A DNA stretch of 64,000 nucleotides. Source: Ampullaceana balthica. Taxonomy: Eukaryota; Mollusca; Gastropoda; Lymnaeidae. The position numbers were made by a program, and so were the translations under genes. Position 1 is the first letter of the stretch, and every line of letters starts with the position of its first letter. Below, piece after piece: positions 45,603 through 56,518 of the stretch. The DNA is taken from NCBI GenBank assembly GCA_944989445.1, contig CALYLW010000545.1, positions 188,856 to 252,855 of the forward strand. The letters are read 5' to 3'. Below the pieces are notes generated by a model. The model was not told where the DNA came from and ran no database searches. It worked only from the letters and a program-made list of their open reading frames with translations.

Positions 45603-45808
45603 CAGTGGCCTAGCTGGGATTTGTATGGTTTTGGGGACCCGTGGGGGGGGGGCTTGGCGTCTTTGGGGGGGCCCTGCATACATGGTGGTGGAGAAATATT
45701 TAATGTAAAAAAAAATTCGGACACTCCTTTGGGTGTGTCCCCTCAAGTGGGGGCCCGGGGGGACCTTAGAAATCTGGACCCCATTCCCCTCCTCTAGCTA
45801 CGCCACTG
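45603..45808. mobile_element. hAT MITE (CAGTGGYGTAGCTAGG), copy 3
   Basis: The ends are CAGTGGCCTAGCTGGG and CTAGCTACGCCACTG. A perfect 8-bp target duplication AATCGGGC lies on both sides. Non-coding. Confidence 0.93.
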
Positions 45809-45812
45809 AATC

Positions 45813-46062
45813 GGGCATTACGCTTGATCCACGGATTGTTGAATAATCTCTTCCCAGTAGCAGGCCTCCCTCTTTATGACCTCGACGTGTCTAAATAATC
45901 CTACTAAAGACCATCAAAAACTTGTCATCACAAATAGGCATTACGCTTGATCCACGGATTGTTGAATAATCTCTTCCCAGTAGCAGGCCTCCCTCTTTAT
46001 GACCTCGACGTGTCTAAATAATCCTACTAAAGACCATCAAAAACTTGTCATCACAAATAGGC
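45813..46062. repeat. 123-bp tandem duplication
   Basis: The segment starting GGCATTACGCTTGATCCACG occurs twice in a row (45815 and 45938), essentially identical, and starts directly beside the MITE. Confidence 0.95.
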
Positions 46063-46334
46063 TCAGTTTTAGTGTTCTAAGGGTGATAAGCAGAAAAATG
46101 ACAAAGTCCCCAACGAAGCTAATGTTACATCACATACACATGTTTCATGTTGGTGATGGCGAGTCGATCTCTACCACAGGGACATGGACGTCAACGAGAT
46201 GAAGGGAGGTAAGCGGAATAATGCCAACAACACCAAAGTGCTAATGAATCTATATATAGAATTCACCAAGGCCAGTGTGTGCAATGTGCAAATAAGCTTT
46301 ACGAATGACGTATAATTTATTTTGAGAGGAGACT

Positions 46335-47288
46335 ACTTTGGGGGAGACTTTATTTTGGGAAAGACTTTACTATCAGTGAGACTTTATTTTGGGAAAGACT
46401 TTACTATCAGTGAGACTTTATTTTGGGAAAGACTTTACTATCAGTGAGACTTTATTTTGGGAAAGACTTTACTATCAGTGAGACTTTATTTTGGGAAAGA
46501 CTTTACTATCAGTGAGACTTTATTTTGGGAAAGACTTTACTATCAGTGAGACTTTATTTTGGGAAAGACTTTACTATCAGTGAGACTTTATTTTGGGAAA
46601 GACTTTACTATCAGTGAGACTTTATTTTGGGAAAGACTTTACTATCAGTGAGACTTTATTTTGGGAAAGACTTTACTATCAGTGAGACTTTATTTTGGGA
46701 AAGACTTTACTATCAGTGAGACTTTATTTTGGGAAAGACTTTACTATCAGTGAGACTTTATTTTGGGAAAGACTTTACTATCAGTGAGACTTTATTTTGG
46801 GAAAGACTTTACTATCAGTGAGACTTTATTTTGGGAAAGACTTTACTATCAGTGAGACTTTATTTTGGGAAAGACTTTACTATCAGTGAGACTTTATTTT
46901 GGGAAAGACTTTACTATCAGTGAGACTTTATTTTGGGAAAGACTTTACTATCAGTGAGACTTTATTTTGGGAAAGACTTTACTATCAGTGAGACTTTATT
47001 TTGGGAAAGACTTTACTATCAGTGAGACTTTATTTTGGGAAAGACTTTACTATCAGTGAGACTTTATTTTGGGAAAGACTTTACTATCAGTGAGACTTTA
47101 TTTTGGGAAAGACTTTACTATCAGTGAGACTTTATTTTGGGAAAGACTTTACTATCAGTGAGACTTTATTTTGGGAAAGACTTTACTATCAGTGAGACTT
47201 TACTTTGGGAAAGACTTTACTATCAGTGAGATTTTACTTTGGGAAAGACTTTACTATCAGTGAGATTTTACTTTGGGAAAGACTTTGT
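46335..47288. repeat. 34-bp minisatellite, about 28 near-identical copies
   Basis: GACTTTATTTTGGGAAAGAC plus TTTACTATCAGTGA is repeated almost without change. Only the last three units show substitutions (TTACTTT, GAGATTT), so this array expanded very recently. Confidence 0.97.
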
Positions 47289-47451
47289 TTTGTTCAACCC
47301 TGAAAAAGTCGCTCAAATGTCAGCTTTGTGTCCCAATGAGACATAATTATGCCGTAAGGCTATGCGGGCGGGAAAGTCCTACGCTCAGACAATGGCACTG
47401 CCCAGCAGATGACAAAAATAATTAAAATATTTTAAAAAGTGGGTAAGACTG

Positions 47452-47575
47452 CAATCAGGCTTATAGAAAAGTAGATGTATAACATGCAAACAGGGTATTA
47501 TTAGCCTGACAAGACGTCACAAAACAACGAAGTTTTTGGGAAAGAGCCTTTTTCAACGAACAAATAGAACCCAAA
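47452..47575. mobile_element. Half copy of hammerhead-like inverted-repeat element, inverted
   Basis: ACTGCAATCAGGCTTATAGA, ATGTATAACATGC and TTAGCCTGACAAGACG match the end and arm of 11522-11750. The core is degraded (AAAGAGCCTTTTTCAACGAAC). Confidence 0.6.
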
Positions 47576-47849
47576 AAAAATCTAATTAAAAGAAATTAAA
47601 ACTTAGCTACTGTGAAATCCAGAGCCAAAGAGAGCAAAAGGAGAAAGACAGTAGTAAGAGATTATATAGCAAAGGAGAGAGTGGGCGTGGCGAAACATTA
47701 GCATGTCAGTGTGAATAAAAAATGTATCCCATGTGGTGCAAGGTTCCCATATTCTGGTATAAGTCTATGCTCCAGACTGACCCTGCCGGGTGTGTTTGTG
47801 CAGATGAAGCAGCTTGCCCAGTTAATAGCCAAGGCTCTAAGAGAGCAAT

Positions 47850-47900
47850 CTCAACCCAGACATGCAACCCAGACATGCAACCCAGACATGCAACCCAGAC
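47850..47900. repeat. 13-bp tandem repeat, 4 copies
   Basis: CCCAGACATGCAA is repeated about four times inside a short open frame of no recognised function. Confidence 0.85.
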
Positions 47901-48187
47901 GGGACTCGACGCCGGAGCAGTGTTTGTGTCATCTCGAGATGTAACTGGTTATGATTATTATTTTTTATTATTGTTAATTTAATTTATTTTATTATTTTTA
48001 TTTTGCAACCCTTGAATAAATCAAAATCCCGTTTTGAAACAAAAAAAATATTTTTGGTCTCCTCTGAAGGTGAAAAATGAGTTAAGGAATGTTTTGGATA
48101 CCTGACTCATGTTTGAGCTAGGATACACATATACAGTTTTGATTCCAAAAATAACCATGACCAGCGAAGAAGCAAATTTTCGTTGGC

Positions 48188-48365
48188 ATGCGCGCTTGGA
48201 TGGCCGAGAGTCGCGGTTTCGAATCTCTGTGAAGGCAGGAGTTCACCCAGATCCGAACCTGACACTTGTTGGTAAACAAAGGCAGCTGTGCATTTTACCA
48301 CACAATACCCTTATAGCCGTGGCCTGTGAACCCTGCGTCACTTGCCAGCAGGCATATTCGAATCG
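48188..48365 (+). mobile_element. SINE family 1, partial
   Basis: The head is GGATGGCCGAGAGTCGCGG with B-box GGTTTCGAATCTC. The body has ATAGCCGTGGCCTGTGAAC and CGTCACTTGCCAGCAG, and the tail is missing. Confidence 0.75.
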
Positions 48366-49200
48366 AACATTCGTCCGCCCCACTAGCTATTAGTATTTTT
48401 CAGTGGCACCGTTTAGAGCCAGGAGTGCCAGTGCGGATTTGCAAAAGGCACCGCGAAGAACTTAAAGGAAACCTTCCGACAGAGTGACACCCTTAGGTTG
48501 GACACTTTGATGATCCCCCGTCTAGCGACAGTCCTTGAATAATAGACCTCTTTTGTGAGCGGGGTGGCGTAGCGAGGCAAAGAAGGGAAAACCCACCCCT
48601 CCTTTGTGAGGTCATCTTTCGTGGAAGGCATTTTCGACCGTGTTCTTGGATGCCCATGCGGCCTCTCAGAATGGGCGGTTCAAGGGAGGTGGGGAGGATC
48701 CACTAGCTACTAGTTCCCATGACCTTCATAGGGGAGGGAGGGGACATATTTGCTGGGAGAGTTTCCCGGGAAGACCAATTTAATTAAGAACCTTACACTA
48801 ACGTCCATGGGGTTAGTCGTGAGGGGGTGACACCACGAGCCAGCGCACTGGATGACATTGACACCAACCCAAGTGACGTCTCTGCTACGAGTCTATTTTA
48901 AAGACGAGGGAAGCAGATATTGTCACTAGATACTAGAACTAATTCCTATAGTTATAGATTAAGAAAATTCAATTATTTTTTTTAACTCATTGTATTCATA
49001 GCAAACTTTTCTAAAACATGATTTTTTAAAAAATAATTAAAATAATAAAAAAGAATACACATGTATAATTATTCATTTATTTCGTTTTCCTTGATTGGTT
49101 GTTTTTAATTCTTTAGTTTTTATTTAATACGATTTTTTTTTACTGTTTGTACTTCAAAGTTTGATTACTTTTACGTGATAGTTATAGTTAATTTGTTATA
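48366..49200. other. No recognised feature
   Basis: Mixed unique sequence without a supported gene; TAGCTACTAGTTCCCATGAC-like fragments are not assignable. Confidence 0.4.
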
Positions 49201-49408
49201 ACATCATATAGAATGGGACTGCAATAAAGCTTTTAAATAAAATACAAAATACACAAACAAATTGTGCAATGAAAACAATAAATTTTAGCTTTATTTTTAG
49301 ACTGATACGACAGTAAACGTTTCGGCTAATGCCTTCATCAGTACAACATAAAATACATTCTTACAATACTTACATAAGTAATAATAATATTCTTAAAACA
49401 TATTGTAC

Positions 49409-49776
49409 AGTCGAAACCGCTTATGTCGACGGCGTTGGGGTATGAAAAATGGCGTCGACATAACCGATGATCGAGATAAAACGAAATCCAATATGGCGGC
49501 AAAATATTAACATGTGCTTGAAATTTCTTTATGTACATGATTAATTAGTTAGCGTTAATTAGTGATGGGATGATTTATCGGAATCGTATCGGAACCCTAA
49601 TATTTCTTCACTCTTTCCTAAGTCTAAGGTTGTAATGACCGTTCGTTTTTAAGGACCGTTTAAAATTTAAATATAACCATGGTTCCCACTCAGCTCAGGA
49701 AAACGGGAAAAAGTCGGGAATTCTTAAAAATAAATTCTCGGCCTTGAAAGTCGGGAAAAGTTATGACTAATCGGGA

Positions 49777-49813
<37 letters not shown>

Positions 49814-50760
49814 TATACACATGCATATATATTTATGCCGAAGTAAAGGACTTTGATTACGTTTCTGTCATGTTTGATTCCATTTATTTAATGAAAAATA
49901 AGTTACCAGTTTATAATTGTCTGCGCATGCGCTAAAAGGTTAAAGTTTACGCTTCGCCGTGTCACAGTCGCGTTTTCCGTCGTATCAGCGAATTTAAAAT
50001 ACAAATAAACAAATCAATATGGTTATTTTAAGTTTAATGCTTTTGATGTATATATATTTATGCCGTAGTAAAGGACTTTGATTACGTCTCTGTCATGTTT
50101 CGATTCCATTTATTTAATGAAAAATAAGTTACCAGTTTATAATTGTCTGCGCATGCGCTAAAAGGTCAAAGTTTACGCTTCGCCGTGTCGCAGTCGCGTT
50201 TGCCATCGTATCCGCGAATTTAAAATACAAATAAACAAATCAATATGGTTATTTTAAGTTTAATGCTTTTGACGTGCAGGATATCTGTTAATTAACTATC
50301 AGAACGTTCTCGAATTTCCTCAGTCAATCAAACTTTGTAATATAAATAAAACTATTGTGGCCTTGACCGTTGATCACAGCACGCTGTGGGCTGTGTGTAC
50401 TGTGTTATCAGTTTCATCGTCACGCGCGTGTTAGTGTCACAGTCACTTATCTTACTGGTAACAAAGCAACAACAACAAACTTTTAAAAGAATAATAATTT
50501 ATTAATTTTTTTATTTAATTATATAAAAACCACCGTCGATTCTCGATACAAACCTTTATTTTCAACCGACGAAAATCGAGTTAAGTTGCAAATTTGGCCC
50601 TCTTTTGTGCTCGAGATACTAGGTTTCGGCGACATAAAAGAATCGACATTACCGATGAGAAAATGCTAAGACAAAGAGAGAATTTGGCGGTTCCAATAAA
50701 AAACGTCGACATAATAGGGTGGTCGATATAACCGAGCTCGAGATAAGTGGGTTCGACTGT
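49409..50760. mobile_element. Nested pogo/Tigger-like TIR element, 1.35 kb
   Basis: It begins CAGTCGAAACCGCTTATGTC and ends GATAAGTGGGTTCGACTG in inverted orientation, flanked by TA on both sides. That suits Tc1/mariner-superfamily pogo-type elements. Sub-terminal CGACATAACCGA and GATATAACCGAG motifs are also inverted. No transposase is visible. It interrupts the foldback element. Confidence 0.7.
49826..50273. repeat. ~220-bp direct tandem duplication
   Basis: The segment ATATTTATGCCGAAGTAAAG through ATCAATATGGTTATTTTAAG occurs twice, the second copy starting near 50049, with about 3 percent differences. An (AT)n tract precedes the first copy. Confidence 0.92.
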
Positions 50761-51009
50761 ATTTTAAAATATTAAATAAAAAGAAAGCAAAAACAATTTT
50801 TTCCTTTCTTTTTATTTAATATTTTAAAATACAATATGTTTTAAGAATATTATTATTACTTATGTAAGTATTGTAAGAATGTATTTTATGTTGTACTGAT
50901 GAAGGCATTAGCCGAAACGTTTACTGTCGTATCAGTCTAAAAATAAAGCTAAAATTTATTGTTTTCATTGCACAATTTGTTTGTGTATTTTGTATTTAAT
51001 TTGTTATAA

Positions 51010-51735
51010 AATGAGTTAATGCATGCTAATATCCTTGATAATTAACCTTTCGTTTAGCATAAACATTGTTTATTTAAATTAAACTACATGCAACAGATAC
51101 GGTGTTTATGATGAAACTTTAAAAGTTAAAAGTAAAAGTCAACAGAAATAGCCAACTCATTATTTTAATAGAATAATAGCAATAGTAATAGTAGTAATAG
51201 CACTAGTAATTTGTTTACTATTATAAATTATTCTCATGTTCCTAAATGATGTTTGTATAAGTTTTTCAGTTAGAAAATCTTTTAAACAGCAAATTTTTTA
51301 TGTTTAATAAGAAAATAAAACTTTTTTATAAATGCTATTGCTGTTATATTATTTTTTATATGCGTTTGAATTGTAAACAGTTAGTCAGTTAGTTGTACTT
51401 GTACAAGTATCAAAATTTTAGCTCGATTACATTTCAGTACTCGATTATTAGTAACAGCAGACGACAAAGTTGCGGCAGTATGCGACATTCGAAGTCTAAG
51501 AAATAAAAGATAACATTTTTGCATTTTCTTAACTTTTATTGATTTTACTTGATGAATAAGAGTGGGCCTAAGATTCAGTTCAATACTAAGGAATACCAAC
51601 ACTAAATTACTGGTAATTAGCTGTTTTGTTAAATCATAATCAAACCACATTGACTTTGACGTCTGTAAGTGTAAGTACTGTACTGCAACTTTAACTACAA
51701 ATTACAAATACTACCTAAGAGTAAGAGTACTATCT
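51010..51735. other. AT-rich stretch, nothing recognised
   Basis: No supported coding, tandem or inverted-repeat feature. Confidence 0.4.
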
Positions 51736-51739
51736 ATTT

Positions 51740-51788
51740 ATCTGTTTACAGGCGCTCCTTCTATACAGAAGATTATTGCGTCCTAAGA
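51740..51788 (-). mobile_element. SINE family 1 tail fragment
   Basis: CAGGCGCTCCTTCTATACAG then AAGATTATTGCGTCC is the complement of the SINE 3' end only. Confidence 0.75.
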
Positions 51789-52390
51789 TTACTAAGATTG
51801 ATGACGGAATGATCTAGGCTAGTCAGCTAGGCCTGGGCTGACTTAAACTAAGTTTAACGAATATGAGACAATAACGAGACTTAACGTTTATCTTAAATTA
51901 CTGATAATACTATTATAATTATGGCAGGTAGACCAGCCGCTCCGATAAAGTAAAGACAGTAAACATTACTCATGTTGTTTTACCTTTAGTCTTTATTAGC
52001 GCCACTGATGCAACGGCCAAAAACAGAACGTTCTCTGCAGCTATTTGCAAATGCTGTGTGACTGTGTGATAATTACTATTACTTGTACAATATTTAGAAT
52101 TTGAATAATTTGATGACTGGTTATCGGACAATAAATAAAAATAACACTTGTGCCTGTGCTGTGTTAATCAATAAATAACATACTTATACTTTGATGTACT
52201 ATACTTTCTCTTATTAGTAAAAAATAATTTAGCACCGGGATTGGGAGGATTGCCTTAAGATCTTTCTTGTTATTTAATTATTAACAATACATGTATTAAA
52301 ATTGATTAAATTACATTGTTAAAGTTAAAGATTAAAGTTAAACTAGTTAAAGGTAAGTTAAGAATGATTAAACTTTAAATTAAATAAGTC

Positions 52391-52976
52391 ACGGGCGGAT
52401 TAAGACTACACGGGGCCCCTGCTGCAATTCAAACTGGGGCCGTATCCAGCCAGTGTACCTTTAGATAAAATGATTGCTAGCAGCTAATTTAAGACTGTAA
52501 CTTGTAACTATTCAGCAAAATAGATTGTATATGAAAAAACCGAACACGAAGAAATAACTGTTTGCCGGTATCGTATAATTGAGTGTAAAAGACAATGTAA
52601 AGAATAAAAATACAAATTTAAAAATATGCCTCATCCCACCGGGGGATCGATCTCACGACCGCTTGCATCAAAGGCCTATAAACTTTCAATTAGACCAACT
52701 GAGCTCAGCGCAAAAGTTGTCAATTTACGACATATAAGTAATATTCTTATATAATTTCTCTTTGTGAGCCTATCAAATCAGGTTTTTCATATTACTATTT
52801 TAAGACTATTATATCGGAATAGAGATCACATTCATTAATAATAATACATACGATTTTATTAATTTGTTGAATTTATCAAAATTTCATCGATTTGTGTAAA
52901 GGTTTGTCCATTTTTATTATAAAATATACTAAATTTGGGGGCCCCTGGCTTTAGCCCGTTCAGCTTTAATCCGCCA
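52391..52976. mobile_element. TIR MITE (TGGCGGATTAAAGC-type), 586 bp
   Basis: The left end CGGGCGGATTAAGACTACAC with GGGGCCCC and the right end GGGGGCCCCTGG...GCTTTAATCCGCCA are inverted. A tRNA-derived SINE lies inside at 52630-52715. Confidence 0.65.
52630..52715 (-). mobile_element. tRNA-derived SINE head
   Basis: The minus strand reads GCTGAGCTCAGTTGGTCTAA (A-box) and, after a long variable part, GTGAGATCGATCCCC (B-box-like), ending near a CCGGTGGG arm. Confidence 0.55.
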
Positions 52977-52979
52977 TAG

Positions 52980-53700
52980 AAATAAGTATATAAATATATT
53001 ATCTATTCTATACAATTTTGAGCTATAGACTATATTATAATAATTAGGCCCTTTACTTTCTTTATATAAATAGAGTAGTACTAGAAGTAATATTTTGTAT
53101 AAAATGATTAAAAATGTATAGTAGAGTTACTGTTACATTTAGATTATACTTTAATACTATTACTAATTACTGCACTGACTGTACTGCACTTTTAATTCTA
53201 ATACAAGATAATTATTAATCCGAATTGTTCATTTGCTTTAAATGTAATTCAAATGCTTATGGTCTATGGTCTTTTATAACTATGGCATGGCATAAAAATT
53301 AATAGTTTTAGAAAATTCACAGAAATTAGAACTAGAATGAATTATAACTTAAAATTTAAATTTAAAAATAAACTTTTGGCCACAACTATGTGAAAAGAAA
53401 AGTGGATTGCAAATTTACTTACATAAATATTTATTAGCTTAAGTTAAGACAGAGCTTATGAAAATGAATGAAATGCTTTGCAACACCTTTTTTAATGCCA
53501 AGACATCATGTGTCAAATGTCAAATCCTAAATTAAAAGATATACAATTTGTGTTTTAAAACAAATTGTTAAGCTTTAGTAATGAACAAACAATATACTAC
53601 TGTATACACAGGTTTAGGAATACATTTATATTTAGATTTCAGTAAGTAGACCTGAACCATTAAAGAAAAATTCGATTTCAGGCTACCATTTATTAGATGT
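52980..53700. other. Upstream flank of PRDM9-like gene
   Basis: AT-rich with no repeat recognised. A possible splice acceptor (AAATTCGATTTCAG) ends at 53682, so a non-coding first exon may lie further left. I cannot identify a promoter. Confidence 0.4.
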
Positions 53701-53705
53701 TGATG

Positions 53706-53742
53706 TCTTATCTTGTCTTATCAATACAGACGCTCCTTCTGT
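53706..53742 (-). mobile_element. SINE family 1 tail in the 5' UTR region
   Basis: TCTTATCTTGTCTTATCAAT followed by ACAGACGCTCCTTCTGTATA is the complement of the SINE 3' end and tail. It ends 25 bases before the inferred start codon of the PRDM9-like gene. Confidence 0.8.
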
Positions 53743-53766
53743 ATAACTGAAAGTCATCAAGCCACA

Positions 53767-53908
53767 ATGAAATTTTTAAAAAGTTCACCAAAAAGTGCAG
53801 TTACTATTGAGGAGTTTTTTACCCCAGAAGAATATGCTGCTATACCTCTTTATGAAAAGCAACATTTGTTGAGCTTGAGACAAAATTTTGAAGTACTCAA
53901 ACAAGCTG
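53767..53908 (+). CDS. PRDM9: PRDM9-like histone methyltransferase, exon 1 (KRAB-like)
   Basis: The gene as a whole encodes, over seven exons, a KRAB-like segment, an SSXRD-like segment, a zinc knuckle and a PR/SET domain, the layout of PRDM9, which by family knowledge trimethylates H3K4 and H3K36 in meiotic nuclei. This exon reads MKFLKSSP then IEEFFTPEEYAAIPLYEKQ and LLSLRQNFEVLKQAG. The FFTPEEY/YEK/LRQNFEVL pattern parallels the vertebrate PRDM9 KRAB (YFSKEEW, WEK, VKRNYNAL). I chose the ATG at 53767 (CACAATGA context) because the alternative at 53713 lies in SINE-derived sequence. The donor GCTG/GTAAGAG leaves phase 1. Confidence 0.88.
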
Positions 53909-54333
53909 GTAAGAGCACACTATAGACAATTTTTATTGAGATAAGAAGAATTAACTATATGTAATATGTATTAATAACTAGGTACAAATAATACAAATAC
54001 ATGTATGTTAATTTGTACTTATATCTTTGATAGTGAATAATAAAAAAATTGTTAGAATTTAAAAATTATTTTTTTTTACAGATTATGAATGTTCTATCCT
54101 TCATATTCAAAGGAAATAAAGTTTTAAAAGTGACAGTACATTTTTAAAACAGAAGGGGAATTGTTTAACCCACCCCTCCCCCAACCATTTTGGTATCTTG
54201 TTCATTAGACAAGTAAATATAGTGTATTAAAAATAAAAATAGTATTTAATCACATTATGAGTAAAACATAATTTAGAGACCTATATTTATACAGTTTTTG
54301 CTAGAAATAAAGCTCTATTCCTTACTCTTGCAG

Positions 54334-54537
54334 GTTTACCTGTAAAACCTCCAGAATTCATGTTGAAGAAGAATGAAAATGATAGACGTTTTGGCTACAA
54401 CACTATTCCCTTCTCCGACTCTGAAGGCTCAGACTCTGAATGGACACCAGCTGCAGATAAAGCAGCTGCAATTTCAGGTACCAGTAGTGTCTGTTCAAAT
54501 CTTCAACCTCATCATTTTGATATTTTGCCCAAAGCAG
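54334..54537 (+). CDS. PRDM9: PRDM9-like, exon 2 (acidic SDSEWTP motif)
   Basis: The acceptor CCTTACTCTTGCAG ends at 54333 and restores the glycine codon split after exon 1. The exon reads LPVKPPEFMLKKNEN and then SDSEGSDSEWTPAAD, matching the PAFMCHRR...DTEDSDEEWTP stretch that follows KRAB in vertebrate PRDM9. Two possible donors, after 54477 (TCAG/GTACCA) and after 54537 (GCAG/GTATTT), are both phase 1 and exactly 60 bp apart, so either gives an open protein differing by 20 residues. I give the longer form because its donor looks better. Confidence 0.85.
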
Positions 54538-54907
54538 GTATTTTAAGGCAAGTCATAGTGTCTATTGCTAGACTCTCTGAGAGCCAACAGATATCTGTTG
54601 AGAATCACTTTCAATTGCTCTATGTTAAGTTTGTTTTGATATGATTATTTCATTTACTTGATTACCCATCTTAGCTCTGGCATTTTAAAAACAAAGATGA
54701 ATAATTGTTTTTAAATTTCACTTCTGTCACACTGTCATTGCAGTTTTTAACTTAAATGGACAAAAAACTTATTTACCATAAAAATATTTATTAATTAATG
54801 GTCTTTAAAACTTATTCCATTTTGTTTTATTTCTATATTTATATGCAATTGTATGTAATTTTTTAAAATAAAAATGGATTATTTTCCTATTATTAAATCA
54901 TCCTATT

Positions 54908-55428
54908 CATCATCATCATCATTTGTCCTTTGAGTTCCTTGTGGAACATAAGGCCTCTGTCAAAGCTCGCCACTCTACACGGTCCCTTGCCAGTTGCTTC
55001 AATTCTTCCCAGCTCTTCCCAGTCCTTCCAGCCTCGTCCAAAATGCTCCGTCTCCATGTACGCTTTGGTCTTCCTCTTTGTCGTTTGCCCTGAGGGTTCC
55101 AATCTAAGGCCTGCCTAGCCCTGCTGTTATCTTTCCTGAGGTTGTGTCCAATCCATCTCCACTTTCTTTCCATGATTTGTTGTTCTACTGTTCTTTGTCC
55201 ACCTCTCCCACAGCTTGGAGTTTTCGACCTTGTTGAACCATTTTATTTTCAGAATATTTCTGAGGCATCTGTTAACAAAGGTCTGGAGTCTATTTTTTGT
55301 TGTCTCTGTCGTCCGCCATGTTTCGGATCCATAAAGTAGGACCGTTTTAACATTGGTGTTAAAGATCCTTACTTTTGTTTTGACAGAGATGTATGTACAA
55401 ACAATCTGAAACAGGTCTGGAGATCTAC
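54908..55428 (-). mobile_element. 5'-truncated LINE in PRDM9-like intron 2, 13-bp TSD
   Basis: The direct repeat AAATCATCCTATT (54895-54907 and 55429-55441) flanks the insert exactly. The minus strand encodes the 3' part of a LINE RT protein ([45 protein letters not shown]), closely related to the intact element at 58052-61042. It ends in an (ATG)n tail, as RTE-like LINEs often do. The insertion is 521 bp and antisense to the host gene. Confidence 0.93.
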
Positions 55429-55487
55429 AAATCATCCTATTAGTGGTTAATATAAACTATTAAATTATTTCCCTTTTTGGAGTAAAG

Positions 55488-55585
55488 GTGCTAGAGGAAA
55501 AAAGATCACATCTTGGAATGCTCCAAAAATTTATAAAGTTGATTCTACTAAAAGAAAAGCTGAAACGCCAATTGCAAAGAAAACA
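55488..55585 (+). CDS. PRDM9: PRDM9-like, exon 3 (basic linker)
   Basis: The acceptor TTTTTGGAGTAAAG ends at 55487 and completes the phase-1 glycine. The 98-bp exon is basic (GARGKKITSWNAPKIYKV, STKRKAETPIAKKT) and ends at a donor ACA/GTAAGA in phase 0. The corresponding vertebrate linker is poorly conserved, so assignment rests on splice sites, phase and position. Confidence 0.72.
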
Positions 55586-55854
55586 GTAAGATTTGAACAA
55601 TTTTTGTATCGCAATAAATAATGCTACTACATGTACTTATAATGATGTTTTTTATGCAGTTTACCAAACTTGAGTGTGGCTAAAAGTTAAAATGTTTAAT
55701 TATCGTCAAATTTTTTAAAGACCTATTTTCAATATTCAGGCTATAAATCTAATATGGATAAAGGGTGTATTTAATTAAATATTATCTCACTTATTGTAGA
55801 ATACTTAATTTTCTTACAAAAGAAGTATTACTGTATATTAAAATATTTTTCTAG

Positions 55855-55984
55855 GCCAAGAAAAAGATCCAAATAAATGAGAAAGAAGGGGAAAGTGAGG
55901 AGGAAGTCCATATATATCCATTGAGAAAGAAGAGAACAGCAAATTTTATGTCTCTAGCCATCCCTGAAGATGATGATTTCCTTT
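55855..55984 (+). CDS. PRDM9: PRDM9-like, exon 4 (SSXRD-like)
   Basis: The acceptor AAATATTTTTCTAG ends at 55854. The exon reads AKKKIQINEKEGESEEE, then IYPLRKKRTANFMSL and AIPEDDDFL. This matches the SSXRD region of PRDM9 (YSLRERKGHAYKEV...PQDDDYLY). The donor CTTT/GTAAGT leaves phase 1, completed by exon 5. Confidence 0.85.
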
Positions 55985-56518
55985 GTAAGTAATTGAGTTT
56001 AAATATCATAAGGCATGTTTTCAAAAATGTTATCTTTAAGTTTCATTCTAATAATTTTTTATTCATTTTATTGGGAGAAATATTAACAATTATAATTATC
56101 TTTATAATAATTTATTTTAATATATATTTAATTTTTAAAAATGACTAACTTTTATGTTCAAAACTCATAATGAACAAAAATATTATTTTATATGTTCTCT
56201 TAAGTTTCAATTTAATAGTTTTAATTATTTTGTTTGTTTTAATTGTTTTGTAAGTTTTTAAAATGCTCATAATCATAGTAAAAAACATATTAATCTCATA
56301 AATGGAATAATTTGAATTTTCTCTCTTGTTAATAAACTAAATTAATTGATTATTTCATTTTGCCCATCAGTGATTAACTAAAAAACAAGCCCCATGATTT
56401 GGTCATTTCAAAAAATCCTATATCTTTTGAACTCAATTTTAGAAGTCAACCATGTTAGTTAGATGAAATTTTACTTTAATTTTAGTCTTATATTCAATGT
56501 AATCATTTGTATTTTCAG

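Larger units (their letters stand above)
49208..51005. mobile_element. Foldback element with ~200-bp inverted arms and hammerhead-like cores
   Basis: The left arm (49208-49408) and right arm (50810-51005) are near-perfect reverse complements over about 190 bp, including CACAAACAAATTGTGCAATG and ACTTACATAAGTAATAATAA. Each arm holds the core CTGATGAAGGCATTAGCCGA then AACG (minus strand near 49301-49342, plus strand 50896-50940). A separate element occupies the middle. Arms ending ACTGCAAT relate it to 11522-11750. Penelope-like retroelements are known to carry hammerhead ribozymes in their terminal repeats, so a non-autonomous relative is possible. Confidence 0.75.

Noticed and set aside
45423..45797. 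Overlapping frames on both strands around 45.4-45.8 kb
   Set aside because: They fall within a TIR element and a hAT MITE with exact target duplication, both non-coding.
53713..53766. Upstream ATG at 53713 as the PRDM9-like start
   Set aside because: The added residues are encoded by the SINE tail and resemble no PRDM9 N-terminus; the ATG at 53767 starts just before the KRAB-like segment.
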